DNA from: Akkermansia muciniphila
GTDB taxonomy: Bacteria > Verrucomicrobiota > Verrucomicrobiia > Verrucomicrobiales > V1-33
Length of the DNA stretch: 35,757 nt
Direction of reading: 5' to 3'
Assembly (NCBI GenBank): GCA_945861415.1
Contig: CAMAUV010000045.1
Span: forward strand, 1 to 35,757
Below the pieces are notes generated by a model. The model ran no database searches, had not been told where the DNA came from, and was given only the letters and a program-made list of their open reading frames with translations. The translations under genes were made by a program, and so were the position numbers. This document shows, piece by piece, positions 26,450 to 35,669 of this stretch. Each line of letters opens with the position of its first letter. The first letter of the stretch is position 1.

Positions 26450-26978
26450 ACGCGCTTGTTCCGCGGTGCCCGCGAATGCATCGATCAAACTAGGCGCTGC
26501 CGTAGTGGTGGATTAAAACCCCGAAAACTCCCCAGACCATGAATCTTGAGAGTATCTATCAACTCCGTGACAGTGGAGCCATCACTTCGGAAGAATCCAT
26601 GCGAATGGCGTAAGTAATGCAAAATCAGGAATCCGCCGACCGGCCTGTTCCGGGAGTTATTTCCTCATGGGTGTCCCCGCTCTCGGGAGGGTTGGGATGG
26701 GTTTCCTTACTGGTTTTCTTAACCGGGCACCGCACATACGCTTTGTTTCTTGATGGCGAGACGCGGGTTGTTGTTGCAGGAACCCGTTAAGCCGTTGTGT
26801 TGGGTGCGTGGTTCGTCTGCCGTCGCACGGCACTCTATCACACCAGTGTGGCCGTTCGCGGTCGTGTCGCCGGCGCGTTCACCGTGGGCTTTTGTTGTCT
26901 CTATGTGGCAGGGATTTGAGCGTTGCATCCTGACGTGGGCGGGGCAGTAATGCGGGAGACTTTTCCACTCCTACGATC
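26450..26978. other. 529-base gap with a possible small membrane-protein remnant
   Basis: Contains the two short ORFs listed separately at 26539-26790. The remainder has small hairpins, TGCCGT-CGC-ACGGCA at 26818-26832 and a CACAC-CA-GTGTG element shortly after. A 69-codon minus-strand frame at 26719-26928 matches nothing that I recognise. The promoter of the next gene probably lies near 26900-26978. Confidence 0.4.
26539..26790 (+). pseudogene. Two short in-frame ORFs split by a TAA, possible broken small membrane protein
   Basis: ATG at 26539 gives 24 residues (MNLESIYQLRDSGAITSEES, then MRMA) before a TAA at 26611. Two codons later, in the same frame, ATG at 26617 gives 57 residues up to 26790. 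The first part looks like the short SHOCT motif (L..L.d.G.IT.eE). The second has a likely membrane segment (GGLGWVSLLVFL) followed by HRTYALFLDGETRVVV. Reading through the TAA would make one 82-residue-class protein. It may be one gene broken by a nonsense change, two overlapping-operon genes, or chance. I cannot name a family. Confidence 0.4.
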
Positions 26979-27884
26979 ATGGCCATTCAATTCACGGGTA
27001 TCGGCGACGAAGCCGGCAATCCCCTCTCTGCCCAAATCTGTGCCACGAAAGCCCTCGGCTGGCGGCACATCGAAATGCGAAACGTCGAGATGCCCGGCTG
27101 CGCGAACGGTAACGTGCACGACATCCCTGAGGCCGCCTTTGAGGCTCTGGTGGAAACGCTGGCGACAGAAGGCGTGAGCATCAGCGGATTCGCCTCCACC
27201 ATAGGCAACTGGGCCAGCCAGGTGACGGATGACTTCGCCATCTCCCTAGAGCGGATCGAGCGGGCCATTCCAAGGATGCAGCGGCTGGGTACGAAGATGG
27301 TGCGGGTGATGAGTTACGCGGTGCTCAAGGACGCGGTGGGCAATGATCTGCCGGACCAGATGGCACCGGAGCGCTTCCGCCGGTTGCGGGAAATCAAGGC
27401 GCGGTTCGACGACGGTGGCATCGTGACCATCCACGAGAACTGCATGAACTACGGCGGCATGAGCATCAGCCGCGCGATGGGGACGCTGGAGAATGTGCCG
27501 GGACTGCGCTGGGTGTTCGATACCTGCAATCCGGTGTTCAACATGGACCGTGATAACCCGCCGCACATGCAGGACCCGTGGGCGTTTTATCAGGCGGTGA
27601 AGCCAGCCATTTCCCACATCCATATCAAAGACGGCATCTACAATCCGGCGAAAAAAGACGCCGACTACACACTGCCGGGGCAGGGAAGCGGACAGGTGCA
27701 GCGGATCCTCAACGACCTGCTGGGTAGCGGATACGGTGGCTTTGTGAGCATCGAGCCGCACACCGCCGTGGTCTTCCACGGGGCCGCCGCCAGCGACGGA
27801 ATGGACCCGGCTGCGAGGGCTCAGCAGCAATTTGACAGTTACGTGGACTACGGCCGGGCGCTCATGGCGCTGATGGGTCGCTGA
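26979..27884 (+). CDS. Sugar phosphate isomerase/epimerase (TIM barrel)
   Basis: A 301-residue member of the xylose-isomerase-like TIM-barrel group, which isomerises or epimerises sugars using a divalent metal. Candidate metal ligands lie in VTIHENCMNYGG (Glu), WVFDTCNPVFN (Asp), ISHIHIKDG (His) and GFVSIEPH (Glu). It has no leader, so it is cytosolic. The length is typical. It converges on the Nif3-like gene with only 6 bases between stops. The substrate is not indicated by neighbours. Confidence 0.85.
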   Translation: MAIQFTGIGDEAGNPLSAQICATKALGWRHIEMRNVEMPGCANGNVHDIPEAAFEALVETLATEGVSISGFASTIGNWASQVTDDFAISLERIERAIPRMQRLGTKMVRVMSYAVLKDAVGNDLPDQMAPERFRRLREIKARFDDGGIVTIHENCMNYGGMSISRAMGTLENVPGLRWVFDTCNPVFNMDRDNPPHMQDPWAFYQAVKPAISHIHIKDGIYNPAKKDADYTLPGQGSGQVQRILNDLLGSGYGGFVSIEPHTAVVFHGAAASDGMDPAARAQQQFDSYVDYGRALMALMGR

Positions 27885-27890
27885 GATCGG

Positions 27891-28649
27891 CTACAGGCCT
27901 GTGGGGTGGTCGATGAACTCCCACGGAAGCCGGTGCTTGGTCGCCAGCCATGCCGCAGCGGCTTTCACGCCAAAAGTCTCTGTCGCGTAGTGCCCGCCAT
28001 AGAGCAGATTCACTCCCAGTTCCTCCGCGGCGGTGTAGCTCCAGTGCGGGCCCTCACCAGTGATGAAAGTATCCACGCCAGTCGCAGCGATGGCGGCAAT
28101 TTCGGAGCCTGCCCCGCCGGTGATGATGCCCACTTCCCGCACCTGCGCGGGACCACCCGCGCAAAGATGCACGGGAGCTCCGGTGGCGGCGCCGAGTTTC
28201 TTCACTAGGGAGTCTCGGCTGATCTTGACTTTCGCACGGAGCCCGACCTTGAGGCCATTGAAGTCGAAGAAAGGTTCGGTGCGCACGATGCCAAGCGCTT
28301 TGGCGAGAACAGCGTTGTTGCCCAGCTTCGGATGCACATCCAGCGGCAGGTGGGCGCTGTAGATGGCCATGTCCGCGCGCATGGCGGTGTGCAGCTTTGC
28401 ATAGACACTGCCAGTGATGCATTGCGCTCCGCTCCAGAACATGCCATGGTGCACCAGCAGTAGCGCCGGGCCTTCCAGCGCCGCCGCCGCTTTGACCACA
28501 GGCAGGCAGGCATCCACGGATGCCACGATACGTTTTACTTTCCCGCCGTTCTGAAGCTGCAGGCCATTGAGGGCACCGGAGTAGTCCGGAATAGCCCGGA
28601 TGTTCAGTGTCGTGTCGAGTTCTTTCGTGAGAATGGAGAGGTCTGTCAT
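27891..28649 (-). CDS. Nif3-like dinuclear metal centre protein
   Basis: The 252-residue product starts MTDLSILTKELDTTL; an earlier in-frame start would run into the helicase gene and adds low-complexity Pro/Arg residues. Likely metal-binding residues are visible: the His pair in LLVHHGMFWSG, Asp in SAHLPLDVHPKLGNN, and His and Glu in GGHYATETFG near the C-terminus. The family (also called DUF34) has a two-metal site, but its function is still debated. It follows the helicase gene by 59 bases on the same strand, so co-transcription is likely. Confidence 0.9.
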   Translation of the reverse strand: MTDLSILTKELDTTLNIRAIPDYSGALNGLQLQNGGKVKRIVASVDACLPVVKAAAALEGPALLLVHHGMFWSGAQCITGSVYAKLHTAMRADMAIYSAHLPLDVHPKLGNNAVLAKALGIVRTEPFFDFNGLKVGLRAKVKISRDSLVKKLGAATGAPVHLCAGGPAQVREVGIITGGAGSEIAAIAATGVDTFITGEGPHWSYTAAEELGVNLLYGGHYATETFGVKAAAAWLATKHRLPWEFIDHPTGL

Positions 28650-28708
28650 GCGGTCAAAGAACCACCGATCCGGCCCACCGCCACGGATTTCGGCAGCAGA
28701 AATCGAAA

Positions 28709-31174
28709 TCAAAGGGCCACGTGCTGATGGGCGGTAGTGTGCGTTAGCTGGATGGACGGGACTTCCGGCAGGTCCCGGCTGGGGAGTTGGGGCGTGCGGC
28801 CGGTCAGTTCCGCCCGGGCCACGGCGCGCAGGCGCTCCCAGCGGCCCCATTCGATTTGCGGTGCATTTGCGATTTGGCGTAGCAGGCTGAGCCACTCTGT
28901 GAAGGCCCGCTCGATATCGCCCTCGCCGATGTGTTCCGGTGGCTTGTATTTGGAATGGCCCGGGCCCATCCAGTTGGCGATTATTTCGGCGGCCCCTTCA
29001 CCGTAGGCAGGGGGCAGGCCTGCATCAAGATAGCCGAGATAATTGGCGGCTCCGTATGCTTCGAGGCATGCGGAAGCGAGGCGCTCGCTGCCGCAGGGAG
29101 CTGAGACGTCGTGAAATTTGTGCCCTGCCCGCAGATTGGCGAGGTGCAGGACCAGTTCGTCCAGCGGGTAAGATTCATCCTCAAGAACGGCGGCTATGGC
29201 AAGTCCTTCGCCCCCGTAGAAGCAACTGAATACCCTGCCCCGCCGGGTGGGTGTGCCGTCCTCTTCAATGAGCCCCAACTTCCGCCACGCATAGACTGCA
29301 GTATTCTTGGCTGCCATCACTGAGGCCCCTCCGGCGGTGATGTGGGTGAGGTGCTCGATGACGGCAACGCGCTCATCCGATTCCACTAGAGCGATGCCGT
29401 ATTTGTCTTCATACACCTGCCATGGGGTCTGCGAGAAATCGATTTGCAGCACGAGAATTTCCTGGCGCTGCACCATGCCGGCGACTTTGCCGCCGCACAG
29501 GTGCGGTGCGAGCAGCGGGACCACGGCATCGTCCAACTGGTCGATGCTGTATTGCTGCGTGCCATCCAGTCCGGTGAGTTGCCTGATGTTTCGGGTGAGG
29601 CTGAACAGGTGAGGATTACGCTCTGTTCCGATGGCGATTTCCTTGCCGTAAATATTACGCCCGTCCACTTGCAGCCGGCAGACGCGACCGAGCGGGAAGG
29701 ATGAAGCGACGAAGTGGTGAGCCTCCAGCGCCGCCTCGAGGTGGTTTTTGTAATACATCCACGCCACGCTGAGTGGATGTGTCGTGACCCGGTCCCGGTT
29801 TTTGACTTCCCATTCCCCGCGCGAGTTGACGATTTCGCGGCGTGTGGGTTTGAGGCCGAAAAGAGTATGCTGGTCCGCCCGCACGGTTTCTGCGGCATGG
29901 CTCATTGGCGGGACGACGGCTACTGCGTTGACTTCAAAACCGAGGAGCAGTTTTTGTTTCGAAAATAGAGCCGTGCTGAGCCGTTCCGCAGCGTCAAAGG
30001 GTGGTTCTCCCCTCAGGGCGGATCGCCACATCACGCGCAGCAGCGTCGGCCAGTCGAGCTGGCTGGCACGGCGGATGTGGCGCTGATTGGCCTCGCTGAG
30101 CCGGGGGCTTCGCGTGGTGGTGATGACGTAGCCGGCGTCGTCCAGTCCACGGCGTCCGGCTCGTCCAAACATCTGGAGCAGTTCATCCGGCGCGATTTGA
30201 CGTTCCATTTTTCCATCGAAAAACTGCGCATCCGTGATAGTAACGGAGCGCATGGAGAAATTGATGCCGGCGGCGAGACCGGTCGTCGCCACCACCACAC
30301 GCAGTTGTCCGGCTTTGGCGAGCGGTTCGATGACTCCGGCGCGCTGCTGATAACTGAGGCCGCTGTGGTGAACTGCCACCCGTTGCTGAAGCAGGGGTGT
30401 GAAGTGGCCGCCAAGAATGCGCTCCTGCTCGCGGGTGAGGGGCATTGGGTCGGGTGTGGGCACGCCAGACGCAATCTGGCGGGCGATTTTTTCCGCATCC
30501 TTGCGCTGAGGAGCAAAGATCAGCAGCGGTGCCAGGCCGGACATGAGCACTTCCGCCGCTAGCCGTGGCCAGAACCCGGTGATCTTTTTGGACGCCCGGC
30601 GGGAGAGCTGTTCGATGGACATTTCCTCAAGGGGCACCGGGCGAACACCCGTAGTGACCACATCCACGGTCCGGCCCAGACGCCTCATCCATTGCGCCAC
30701 CTCCCGGCTATTGCCCACGCTGCCGCTGAGCAACAGTAGACGCGTCTCCAATGGTGCGAGCGCGATGCTCAACTCATAGGCCAGACCGCGCACGGGATCA
30801 CCGATCATCTGGTATTCGTCGATGACCAGCAGGGCGGGACCATCCCCGTGCAGGAGGCGCTCGCGCTGGGTCTCCAGGGTGCAGACCACCACCGGGGAGT
30901 CCGGCTTGTCGGATAGATCCCCGGTGACGATGCCCACATTCCAGCCCTTTCGCTGCCACTCGAGCCGCTTGTCATTGGCCAGCGCCCGGGTGGGCACGGA
31001 GTATAGCGCCTGCCCCTTGAAGCCGCCTTCTATAATCAATTCGAAAATCCGCGTCTTGCCCGCCCCTGTCGGCGCATCCACGATGACATCGTGCCCGGCG
31101 CGCAGATTTCGCACTGCCTCCTGCTGCCACAGGTCCGGAAGGTGCAGGTTGATGGGAAATCCGGAGCTGGTCAT
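28709..31174 (-). CDS. Ski2-like DEAD/DEAH-box helicase
   Basis: An 821-residue ATP-dependent helicase. Motif I is DAPTGAGKT (33-41), Ia PTRALANDK, motif II DEYQ (119-122), and motif III LSGSVG, where SAT is usual. Motif IV is LIFAPQRKDAEKIA, V ATTGLAAGINFSM and VI QMFGRAGRRGLD. The GRAGR and the DEYQ box place it near the Ski2/Hel308 group rather than RecQ or UvrB. The C-terminal half (about 430-821) is long and lacks a domain that I can name. Its substrate, RNA or DNA, is not shown. It is the first gene of a two-gene unit with Nif3. Confidence 0.9.
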   Translation of the reverse strand: MTSSGFPINLHLPDLWQQEAVRNLRAGHDVIVDAPTGAGKTRIFELIIEGGFKGQALYSVPTRALANDKRLEWQRKGWNVGIVTGDLSDKPDSPVVVCTLETQRERLLHGDGPALLVIDEYQMIGDPVRGLAYELSIALAPLETRLLLLSGSVGNSREVAQWMRRLGRTVDVVTTGVRPVPLEEMSIEQLSRRASKKITGFWPRLAAEVLMSGLAPLLIFAPQRKDAEKIARQIASGVPTPDPMPLTREQERILGGHFTPLLQQRVAVHHSGLSYQQRAGVIEPLAKAGQLRVVVATTGLAAGINFSMRSVTITDAQFFDGKMERQIAPDELLQMFGRAGRRGLDDAGYVITTTRSPRLSEANQRHIRRASQLDWPTLLRVMWRSALRGEPPFDAAERLSTALFSKQKLLLGFEVNAVAVVPPMSHAAETVRADQHTLFGLKPTRREIVNSRGEWEVKNRDRVTTHPLSVAWMYYKNHLEAALEAHHFVASSFPLGRVCRLQVDGRNIYGKEIAIGTERNPHLFSLTRNIRQLTGLDGTQQYSIDQLDDAVVPLLAPHLCGGKVAGMVQRQEILVLQIDFSQTPWQVYEDKYGIALVESDERVAVIEHLTHITAGGASVMAAKNTAVYAWRKLGLIEEDGTPTRRGRVFSCFYGGEGLAIAAVLEDESYPLDELVLHLANLRAGHKFHDVSAPCGSERLASACLEAYGAANYLGYLDAGLPPAYGEGAAEIIANWMGPGHSKYKPPEHIGEGDIERAFTEWLSLLRQIANAPQIEWGRWERLRAVARAELTGRTPQLPSRDLPEVPSIQLTHTTAHQHVAL

Positions 31175-31539
31175 TCGCGCTGGGAAACTTGAACCCTATC
31201 TAAAAAACCATGAGCCTTTGGCAAGGTGGAGTTGCACTTCCCCTATATCCTTATCCGGCACTGGCGACGAGGAGCCCCGTTTGTCGTAACCCATACAAAA
31301 TGCAGCCCCGCGCACCTTGCGGTAACGCGGGGCCGATATTCCCCCCAAGAGAATATAATTGGAATTTAGCGAATTTCGCTCCGAATGGCAAGATTTATCT
31401 GTTTGTTTGTGCAAAAATCGCACGGCCTGAGAAAAGGAGAGTCCGTCTGCAGGCCGCCGGGCGGGCTCTGCGATTGGTCGCCCGCATGGGAGGGCGGAAC
31501 ACGGAGCGCTCAGCACCGGGTAGCCATATCCACGTCAGG
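31175..31539. other. 365-base gap, no gene seen
   Basis: Lies between the start of the helicase and the end of the cupredoxin gene, both on the minus strand. It must hold the helicase promoter. The only clear structure is the hairpin at 31305-31333. Open frames on the plus strand here continue antisense to the cupredoxin and look like shadows. Confidence 0.4.
31305..31333 (-). terminator. GC-rich hairpin, possible end of the secA-cupredoxin unit
   Basis: On the minus strand GCCCCGCG pairs with CGCGGGGC (8 bp), then a TT/G internal loop, then ACC/GGT around a GCAA loop (GNRA type). A short TGCATTTTG follows, so the T-run is weak. It lies about 210 bases after the cupredoxin stop. Confidence 0.4.
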
Positions 31540-32160
31540 TCACTTCGCTACTTCCACCGCCGCCTTGTCTCCCACCTTCAGACGGGGGACTTTCGCTTCG
31601 GCGGAAACATCAAGGCCGATCCAGTGACCATTGATCGAGTGGGCAGGGAATCCGCAGGCGAAAGCATATTCCCCCGCCTCATTGGCACTGAAGCTGAAGC
31701 TGGCTTTACCGTAGCTGATGCCCTGCAGGTGCTTTGGCACCGCGGCGCCTTCAAAGTAAGGCTCAGCCATCTGGATCTTCTTCGTGTTCTCCTTTTCGAT
31801 CACGAGCAGGCTGTGCGGGACAGGACCGGGATTGATAAAGGTGACTTCCACCGTCCAGTCTTTGGGAATGGTGTAAACAGCTCCGCCTTTCGCGAAACCA
31901 TTGAAATTCATGCCGTAATTTTCGTCAGACCATGTCGCGACCAGCAGGATTTTGACCGTCTTTTCCTTATCACCCAATTTGATAAAATCCTTCTCAGTGA
32001 GTCCCTCAATAAGTTCTTTCTTCAGCCCGCTGGCGGGTGCCGCTCCCGTCGCGTGCCCGTGGCCTTCCACAGGCTTCGCAGGCGTGGCAGTTCCGGGAGC
32101 ATCCTGAGCGATGGCAGGAAGAACAGTGGCCAGAGCAATTGGCAGGAACCGGATGATCAT
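31540..32160 (-). CDS. Secreted cupredoxin (sulfocyanin-like)
   Basis: A 206-residue protein with a leader (MIIRFLPIALATVLPAIAQ) and a His/Gly/Ala-rich linker. A beta-sandwich cupredoxin domain spans about 65-185. The copper ligands expected are His116 (GPVPHSLLV), Cys169 and His174 in FACGFPAHSINGHW; the position where sulfocyanin-type proteins usually have the axial Met is His179 here. The ATG at 32160 is used because the longer open frame begins with TTG. It lies 51 bases after the secA stop, on the same strand, so it could be read through from secA. It is probably a periplasmic electron carrier; partners are unknown. Confidence 0.8.
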   Translation of the reverse strand: MIIRFLPIALATVLPAIAQDAPGTATPAKPVEGHGHATGAAPASGLKKELIEGLTEKDFIKLGDKEKTVKILLVATWSDENYGMNFNGFAKGGAVYTIPKDWTVEVTFINPGPVPHSLLVIEKENTKKIQMAEPYFEGAAVPKHLQGISYGKASFSFSANEAGEYAFACGFPAHSINGHWIGLDVSAEAKVPRLKVGDKAAVEVAK

Positions 32161-32211
32161 AGTGAGCAAATGGAAAGTGGTTGGGTGGAAAGGGTGACGC
32201 GCATGCCACGG

Positions 32212-35200
32212 TTAACCTCCAATGCGGGCCTGGCCGGAGCCGCCGCCCTCCTGCTGTTTGGGTTTGGGCTTTGGCACAAATCCCCCGCTGAGAGTAATGG
32301 TGCCGCCACCACCCATTTGAATGGAAGGGCGTTGCTGTTGTGGAGGAGGAGCTGACCGTTTTTGTGGGGTCAACAGGGGCTGATCCACACCGTCCCCACC
32401 GCCGCCGCCATGCTGACGGGGTAGACCGGCGAGCATTTCTTCAAAAGCACGCAGATTGGTGGTGCTGCGAAACAAGTTGTGGAGCACTTCGTTACGGATG
32501 TTGTTCATCAGAACCTCAAACAGGTCGTAGGCCTCGGTCTTATACTCCTGCAGCGGATCCTTCTGGGCAAAGGACCGGAGATGCACTCCGTCGCGCAGGG
32601 CATCCATGTTGTAGAGGTGCTCCTGCCACAGGCGGTCGATGGCGTTGAGCAATACGTAGCGCTCCAGACCTTTCAGCGCTTCGGCATGCTCGGTATTCGT
32701 CTTCATTTCATACAAATCCTTCACCTTGCCGGTGACCCACTTTGAATTTTCTTCAGCGCTGCGTGATTCGAGGGCTGCGCTTTCGCGGGTGAGACCAAGG
32801 GGAAACGTCATATTCACCCACTGCAGCAGGCCGTCGTGGTCCGGTTGACCGTTCTCAACTTCAAGGAATCCGCCGACCTTGGCGGGCACCGCCTCTGCAA
32901 TGGTCTCCATGATCATCGCGTGCGGATCCTCGGACGTCAGGGAGTCATTGCGGAACTCATAGACGACGGTTCGCTGTTTGTTGAGCACGTCATCAAATTC
33001 CAGCGTGCGCTTGCGGTAAGTGTAGTTGCGCTGCTCGACTCGCTTTTGTGCGCTCTCTACGGACCGGTTGAGCCACGGGTGCTCCAGTTCCTGACCGTCC
33101 TCGAGGCCCATCTTTTCCATAAGGCCAGTCATGCGTCCGGCTGCACCGAAGTTCATCATGAGGGAATCTTCGAAGCTGATGTAGAAGATACTCTCGCCGG
33201 CGTCGCCCTGACGGGCGCAGCGGCCGCGGAGCTGCCGGTCGATTCGGCGCGCTTCGTGCCGTTCGGTAGCGATTACGAACAATCCACCGAGCTCAGCGAC
33301 GCCGGCCCCGAGCTTGATGTCCGTGCCCCGGCCCGCCATATTGGTGGATACTGTAATGGCTCCCTTCTGCCCGGCCTGAGCGACAATACCGGCCTCTGCG
33401 CGGTGATTCTTGGCATTGAGCACTTGGTGCGGAATCTTGGCACCGCGCATCATGCGGGACAAAGTCTCGGAGGCCTCTACGCTGGCTGTGCCGATAAGCA
33501 TGGGCTGCCCCTTCTCATGGCGCTCCTGCACGAGCTTGATGACGGCGTTGTATTTCTCCCGCCGGGTCTTGTAGATTTTGTCGTTATTGTCCATGCGCTG
33601 GACTGGCCGGTTCGTAGGAATAATGACGAGGTCGAGCTTATAAATATCGTGGAACTCGCTGGCCTCGGTCTCTGCCGTGCCCGTCATGCCGGCGAGCTTT
33701 TTGTAGAGGCGGAAGTAGTTTTGAATAGTGATTGTGGCGAGCGTCTGCGTTTCCTTGTCAATATGCACGCCCTCCTTTGCCTCGACGGCTTGGTGCAGGC
33801 CATCACTCCAGCGGCGGCCAGGCATCGGGCGGCCGGTGTGCTCGTCCAGAATGATGACCTTGGGCTCGCTCGGTTGTTCGCCTTCCTTGTGAACACTGCC
33901 CACCATGTAGTTGACGTCCTTTTCGTAGAGACAATAAGCGCGCAGGAGTTGGGAGATGTTGTGCATGCGCTGTGCCTGCACATCCATTTTGGCCTGAACC
34001 GCCTCCTTGGCGGCGGTTCGCTCTGTGGGGCTGAGACCCCTGTTTTGATCGATGTCTGCAAAAGCAGTGGCAAGGTCCGGCAGGGTAAAGGCTTCCGGAT
34101 CGTTAGGGCTGAGAAATTTGCGCCCTATTTCCATCAGGTCGGACTCGTGAGACTTTTCATCGATGGAGTAGTAGAGTTCCTCTTTGAGCGCGAAGAGCGC
34201 CTTCTTTTGCGGATCGACATAATACGTCAGCTCCGCCTTCTCCATGGCCCGGCGATTCTCAGTTTCCTCCATCATGCGCATCAGAGCGCGGTGGCGCGGT
34301 TGGCCGAGCTTGATCTTGAAGAGTTTGTGACCCGCACCTTCGTAGTCGCCCTTTTCGCCCAATTCTTTTGCTTCCTGAGCCACTTGGTTGAGCAGCAAAC
34401 CTTGCTCCTTCACCAGTTTCTCTACCATGGGTTTGAATTTGTCGTAATGGTGGGTGTCCTGCGCTACAGGTCCGCTGATGATCAGAGGCGTGCGGGCTTC
34501 GTCAATGAGCACGCTGTCCACTTCGTCTACGATGGCGAACCAGTGCCCCCGCTGCACCTGTTCATCAAAGCTGGTGGCAAGGCCGTTGTCTCGCAGGTAG
34601 TCGAATCCGAACTCCGCGTTAGTGCCGTAAGTGACATCGCAGCCATACATTTCACGCCGCACGTGAGGCGGTTGGTCGTGCTGAATACAGCCGACGGTGA
34701 TCCCGAGGTATTTGAGGAGAAATCCCATCCACTCCGAGTCCCGGCGGGCCAGATAATCATTGACGGTGATGAGGTGCACGCCCCGGCCGGTGAGGCCGTT
34801 GAGGTAGAGAGGCAGCGAGGCTACCAATGTTTTTCCTTCGCCGGTAGCCATTTCGGCGATTCGCCCGCTGTGCAGTACCGCCCCGCCAATGAGCTGGGTG
34901 TCAAAGTGCACCATCTCCCACTTAATGGGCTGATCACACACTAAGAGCGGCTGGCCGCTGAGACGCCGGGCCGCATTCTTCACGACCGCAAAGGCCTCCG
35001 GCATGATCTTGTTTAGATACGCCTGCACCTCGGACCAGTCCTTAATTTGGGCCAATTCTTCCTTCCACTTAGCTGTCTTCTCCTGCAGCGCGCCCTCCGG
35101 CTGATTTTGCAGATCGGCCTCGAACCGATTAACCTGCTGCACAATCGGCCAGACTTTCTTAAGTTCGCGCTGGTTCTTTGAGCCAACGATTTTGCGGAGT

Positions 35201-35214
35201 ATCCAATGCAGCAT
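32212..35214 (-). CDS. secA: Preprotein translocase ATPase SecA
   Basis: A 1000-residue motor ATPase that drives proteins through SecYEG. Walker A MATGEGKT lies at 122-129, and DEVDSVLIDEARTPLIISGP is the DEAD-box region. The second nucleotide-binding domain shows TNMAGRGTDIKLGAGVAELG. The start at 35214 gives MLHWILRKIVGSKNQREL, like known SecA; an in-frame ATG at 35391 would add 59 unlikely residues. A long insertion (about 235-330, with QRMHNISQLLRAYCL shortly after) makes it larger than the E. coli protein (901). The usual C-terminal Cys/His zinc motif is absent; the end is a Gly/Pro/Gln-rich tail. Confidence 0.97.
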   Translation of the reverse strand: MLHWILRKIVGSKNQRELKKVWPIVQQVNRFEADLQNQPEGALQEKTAKWKEELAQIKDWSEVQAYLNKIMPEAFAVVKNAARRLSGQPLLVCDQPIKWEMVHFDTQLIGGAVLHSGRIAEMATGEGKTLVASLPLYLNGLTGRGVHLITVNDYLARRDSEWMGFLLKYLGITVGCIQHDQPPHVRREMYGCDVTYGTNAEFGFDYLRDNGLATSFDEQVQRGHWFAIVDEVDSVLIDEARTPLIISGPVAQDTHHYDKFKPMVEKLVKEQGLLLNQVAQEAKELGEKGDYEGAGHKLFKIKLGQPRHRALMRMMEETENRRAMEKAELTYYVDPQKKALFALKEELYYSIDEKSHESDLMEIGRKFLSPNDPEAFTLPDLATAFADIDQNRGLSPTERTAAKEAVQAKMDVQAQRMHNISQLLRAYCLYEKDVNYMVGSVHKEGEQPSEPKVIILDEHTGRPMPGRRWSDGLHQAVEAKEGVHIDKETQTLATITIQNYFRLYKKLAGMTGTAETEASEFHDIYKLDLVIIPTNRPVQRMDNNDKIYKTRREKYNAVIKLVQERHEKGQPMLIGTASVEASETLSRMMRGAKIPHQVLNAKNHRAEAGIVAQAGQKGAITVSTNMAGRGTDIKLGAGVAELGGLFVIATERHEARRIDRQLRGRCARQGDAGESIFYISFEDSLMMNFGAAGRMTGLMEKMGLEDGQELEHPWLNRSVESAQKRVEQRNYTYRKRTLEFDDVLNKQRTVVYEFRNDSLTSEDPHAMIMETIAEAVPAKVGGFLEVENGQPDHDGLLQWVNMTFPLGLTRESAALESRSAEENSKWVTGKVKDLYEMKTNTEHAEALKGLERYVLLNAIDRLWQEHLYNMDALRDGVHLRSFAQKDPLQEYKTEAYDLFEVLMNNIRNEVLHNLFRSTTNLRAFEEMLAGLPRQHGGGGGDGVDQPLLTPQKRSAPPPQQQRPSIQMGGGGTITLSGGFVPKPKPKQQEGGGSGQARIGG

Positions 35215-35546
35215 TTGATGAAAAGTCGGGAGGGTCTGGGAATTTTGGGAACGTATACTATGGGGACCACCGTAGCGATGACAACCGGTTTTCCCTGACC
35301 AGTCATTTCTGCAAAAGCGATCCCTGACCCGCAGTTTGCCTGAAAAGTTTAGGGTCGGCGGCGCAGCGGATTCAAATCTTGGTATTACCATGGTCGTCCG
35401 CCGTAGCCTGCCGGGCTGGTGCCTTATTCTCCGGCTGGTGGTGGTTTCCTGTCCGCTAAGCGGTCAGGTCGTTCGGGAATGAATTCTTTCCATACTGCTT
35501 CTCCCAAGAATATTCCTGTTAAATCGGTTCGTTGAGTGCAGGCCAA
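35215..35546. other. Gap upstream of secA with a signal-peptide-like short ORF
   Basis: About 330 bases that should hold the secA promoter. A plus-strand ORF at 35390-35482 encodes 30 residues, starting MVVRRSLPGWCLILRLVVVS and ending SGQVVRE. It looks like an export leader without a mature protein, so it may be the start of a truncated gene or chance. No other structure is convincing. Confidence 0.35.
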
Positions 35547-35669
35547 ATGAAAACTAGGAACCGCCGCTACTCCACAGCCATGAAAAATGAACCTCTACCT
35601 GAACAATCCCTTTTTGAGGATGAGGAGACCATTGTGTTGGGGGAGGAGCCGAAGAAGAAGGGCTCCTAG
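35547..35669 (+). CDS. Small charged ORF ending at a probable insertion site
   Basis: 40 residues from ATG 35547 (MKTRNRRYSTAMKNEPLPEQ, then SLFEDEETIVLGEEPKKKGS), or 29 residues from ATG 35580. It has an acidic middle and a basic end and matches no family that I know. The TAG stop (35667-35669) overlaps the TA at which the IS630-type element seems to begin. The true 3' end may therefore be lost and the stop supplied by the element. Confidence 0.35.
   Translation: MKTRNRRYSTAMKNEPLPEQSLFEDEETIVLGEEPKKKGS

Noticed and set aside
31210..32355. Long plus-strand open frame of 381 codons
   Set aside because: Mostly antisense to the cupredoxin gene and the end of secA, with no known motif.
32836..34944. 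Long plus-strand open frame of 702 codons
   Set aside because: Lies fully antisense to secA, has no recognisable domain and is an expected codon-use shadow in high-GC DNA.
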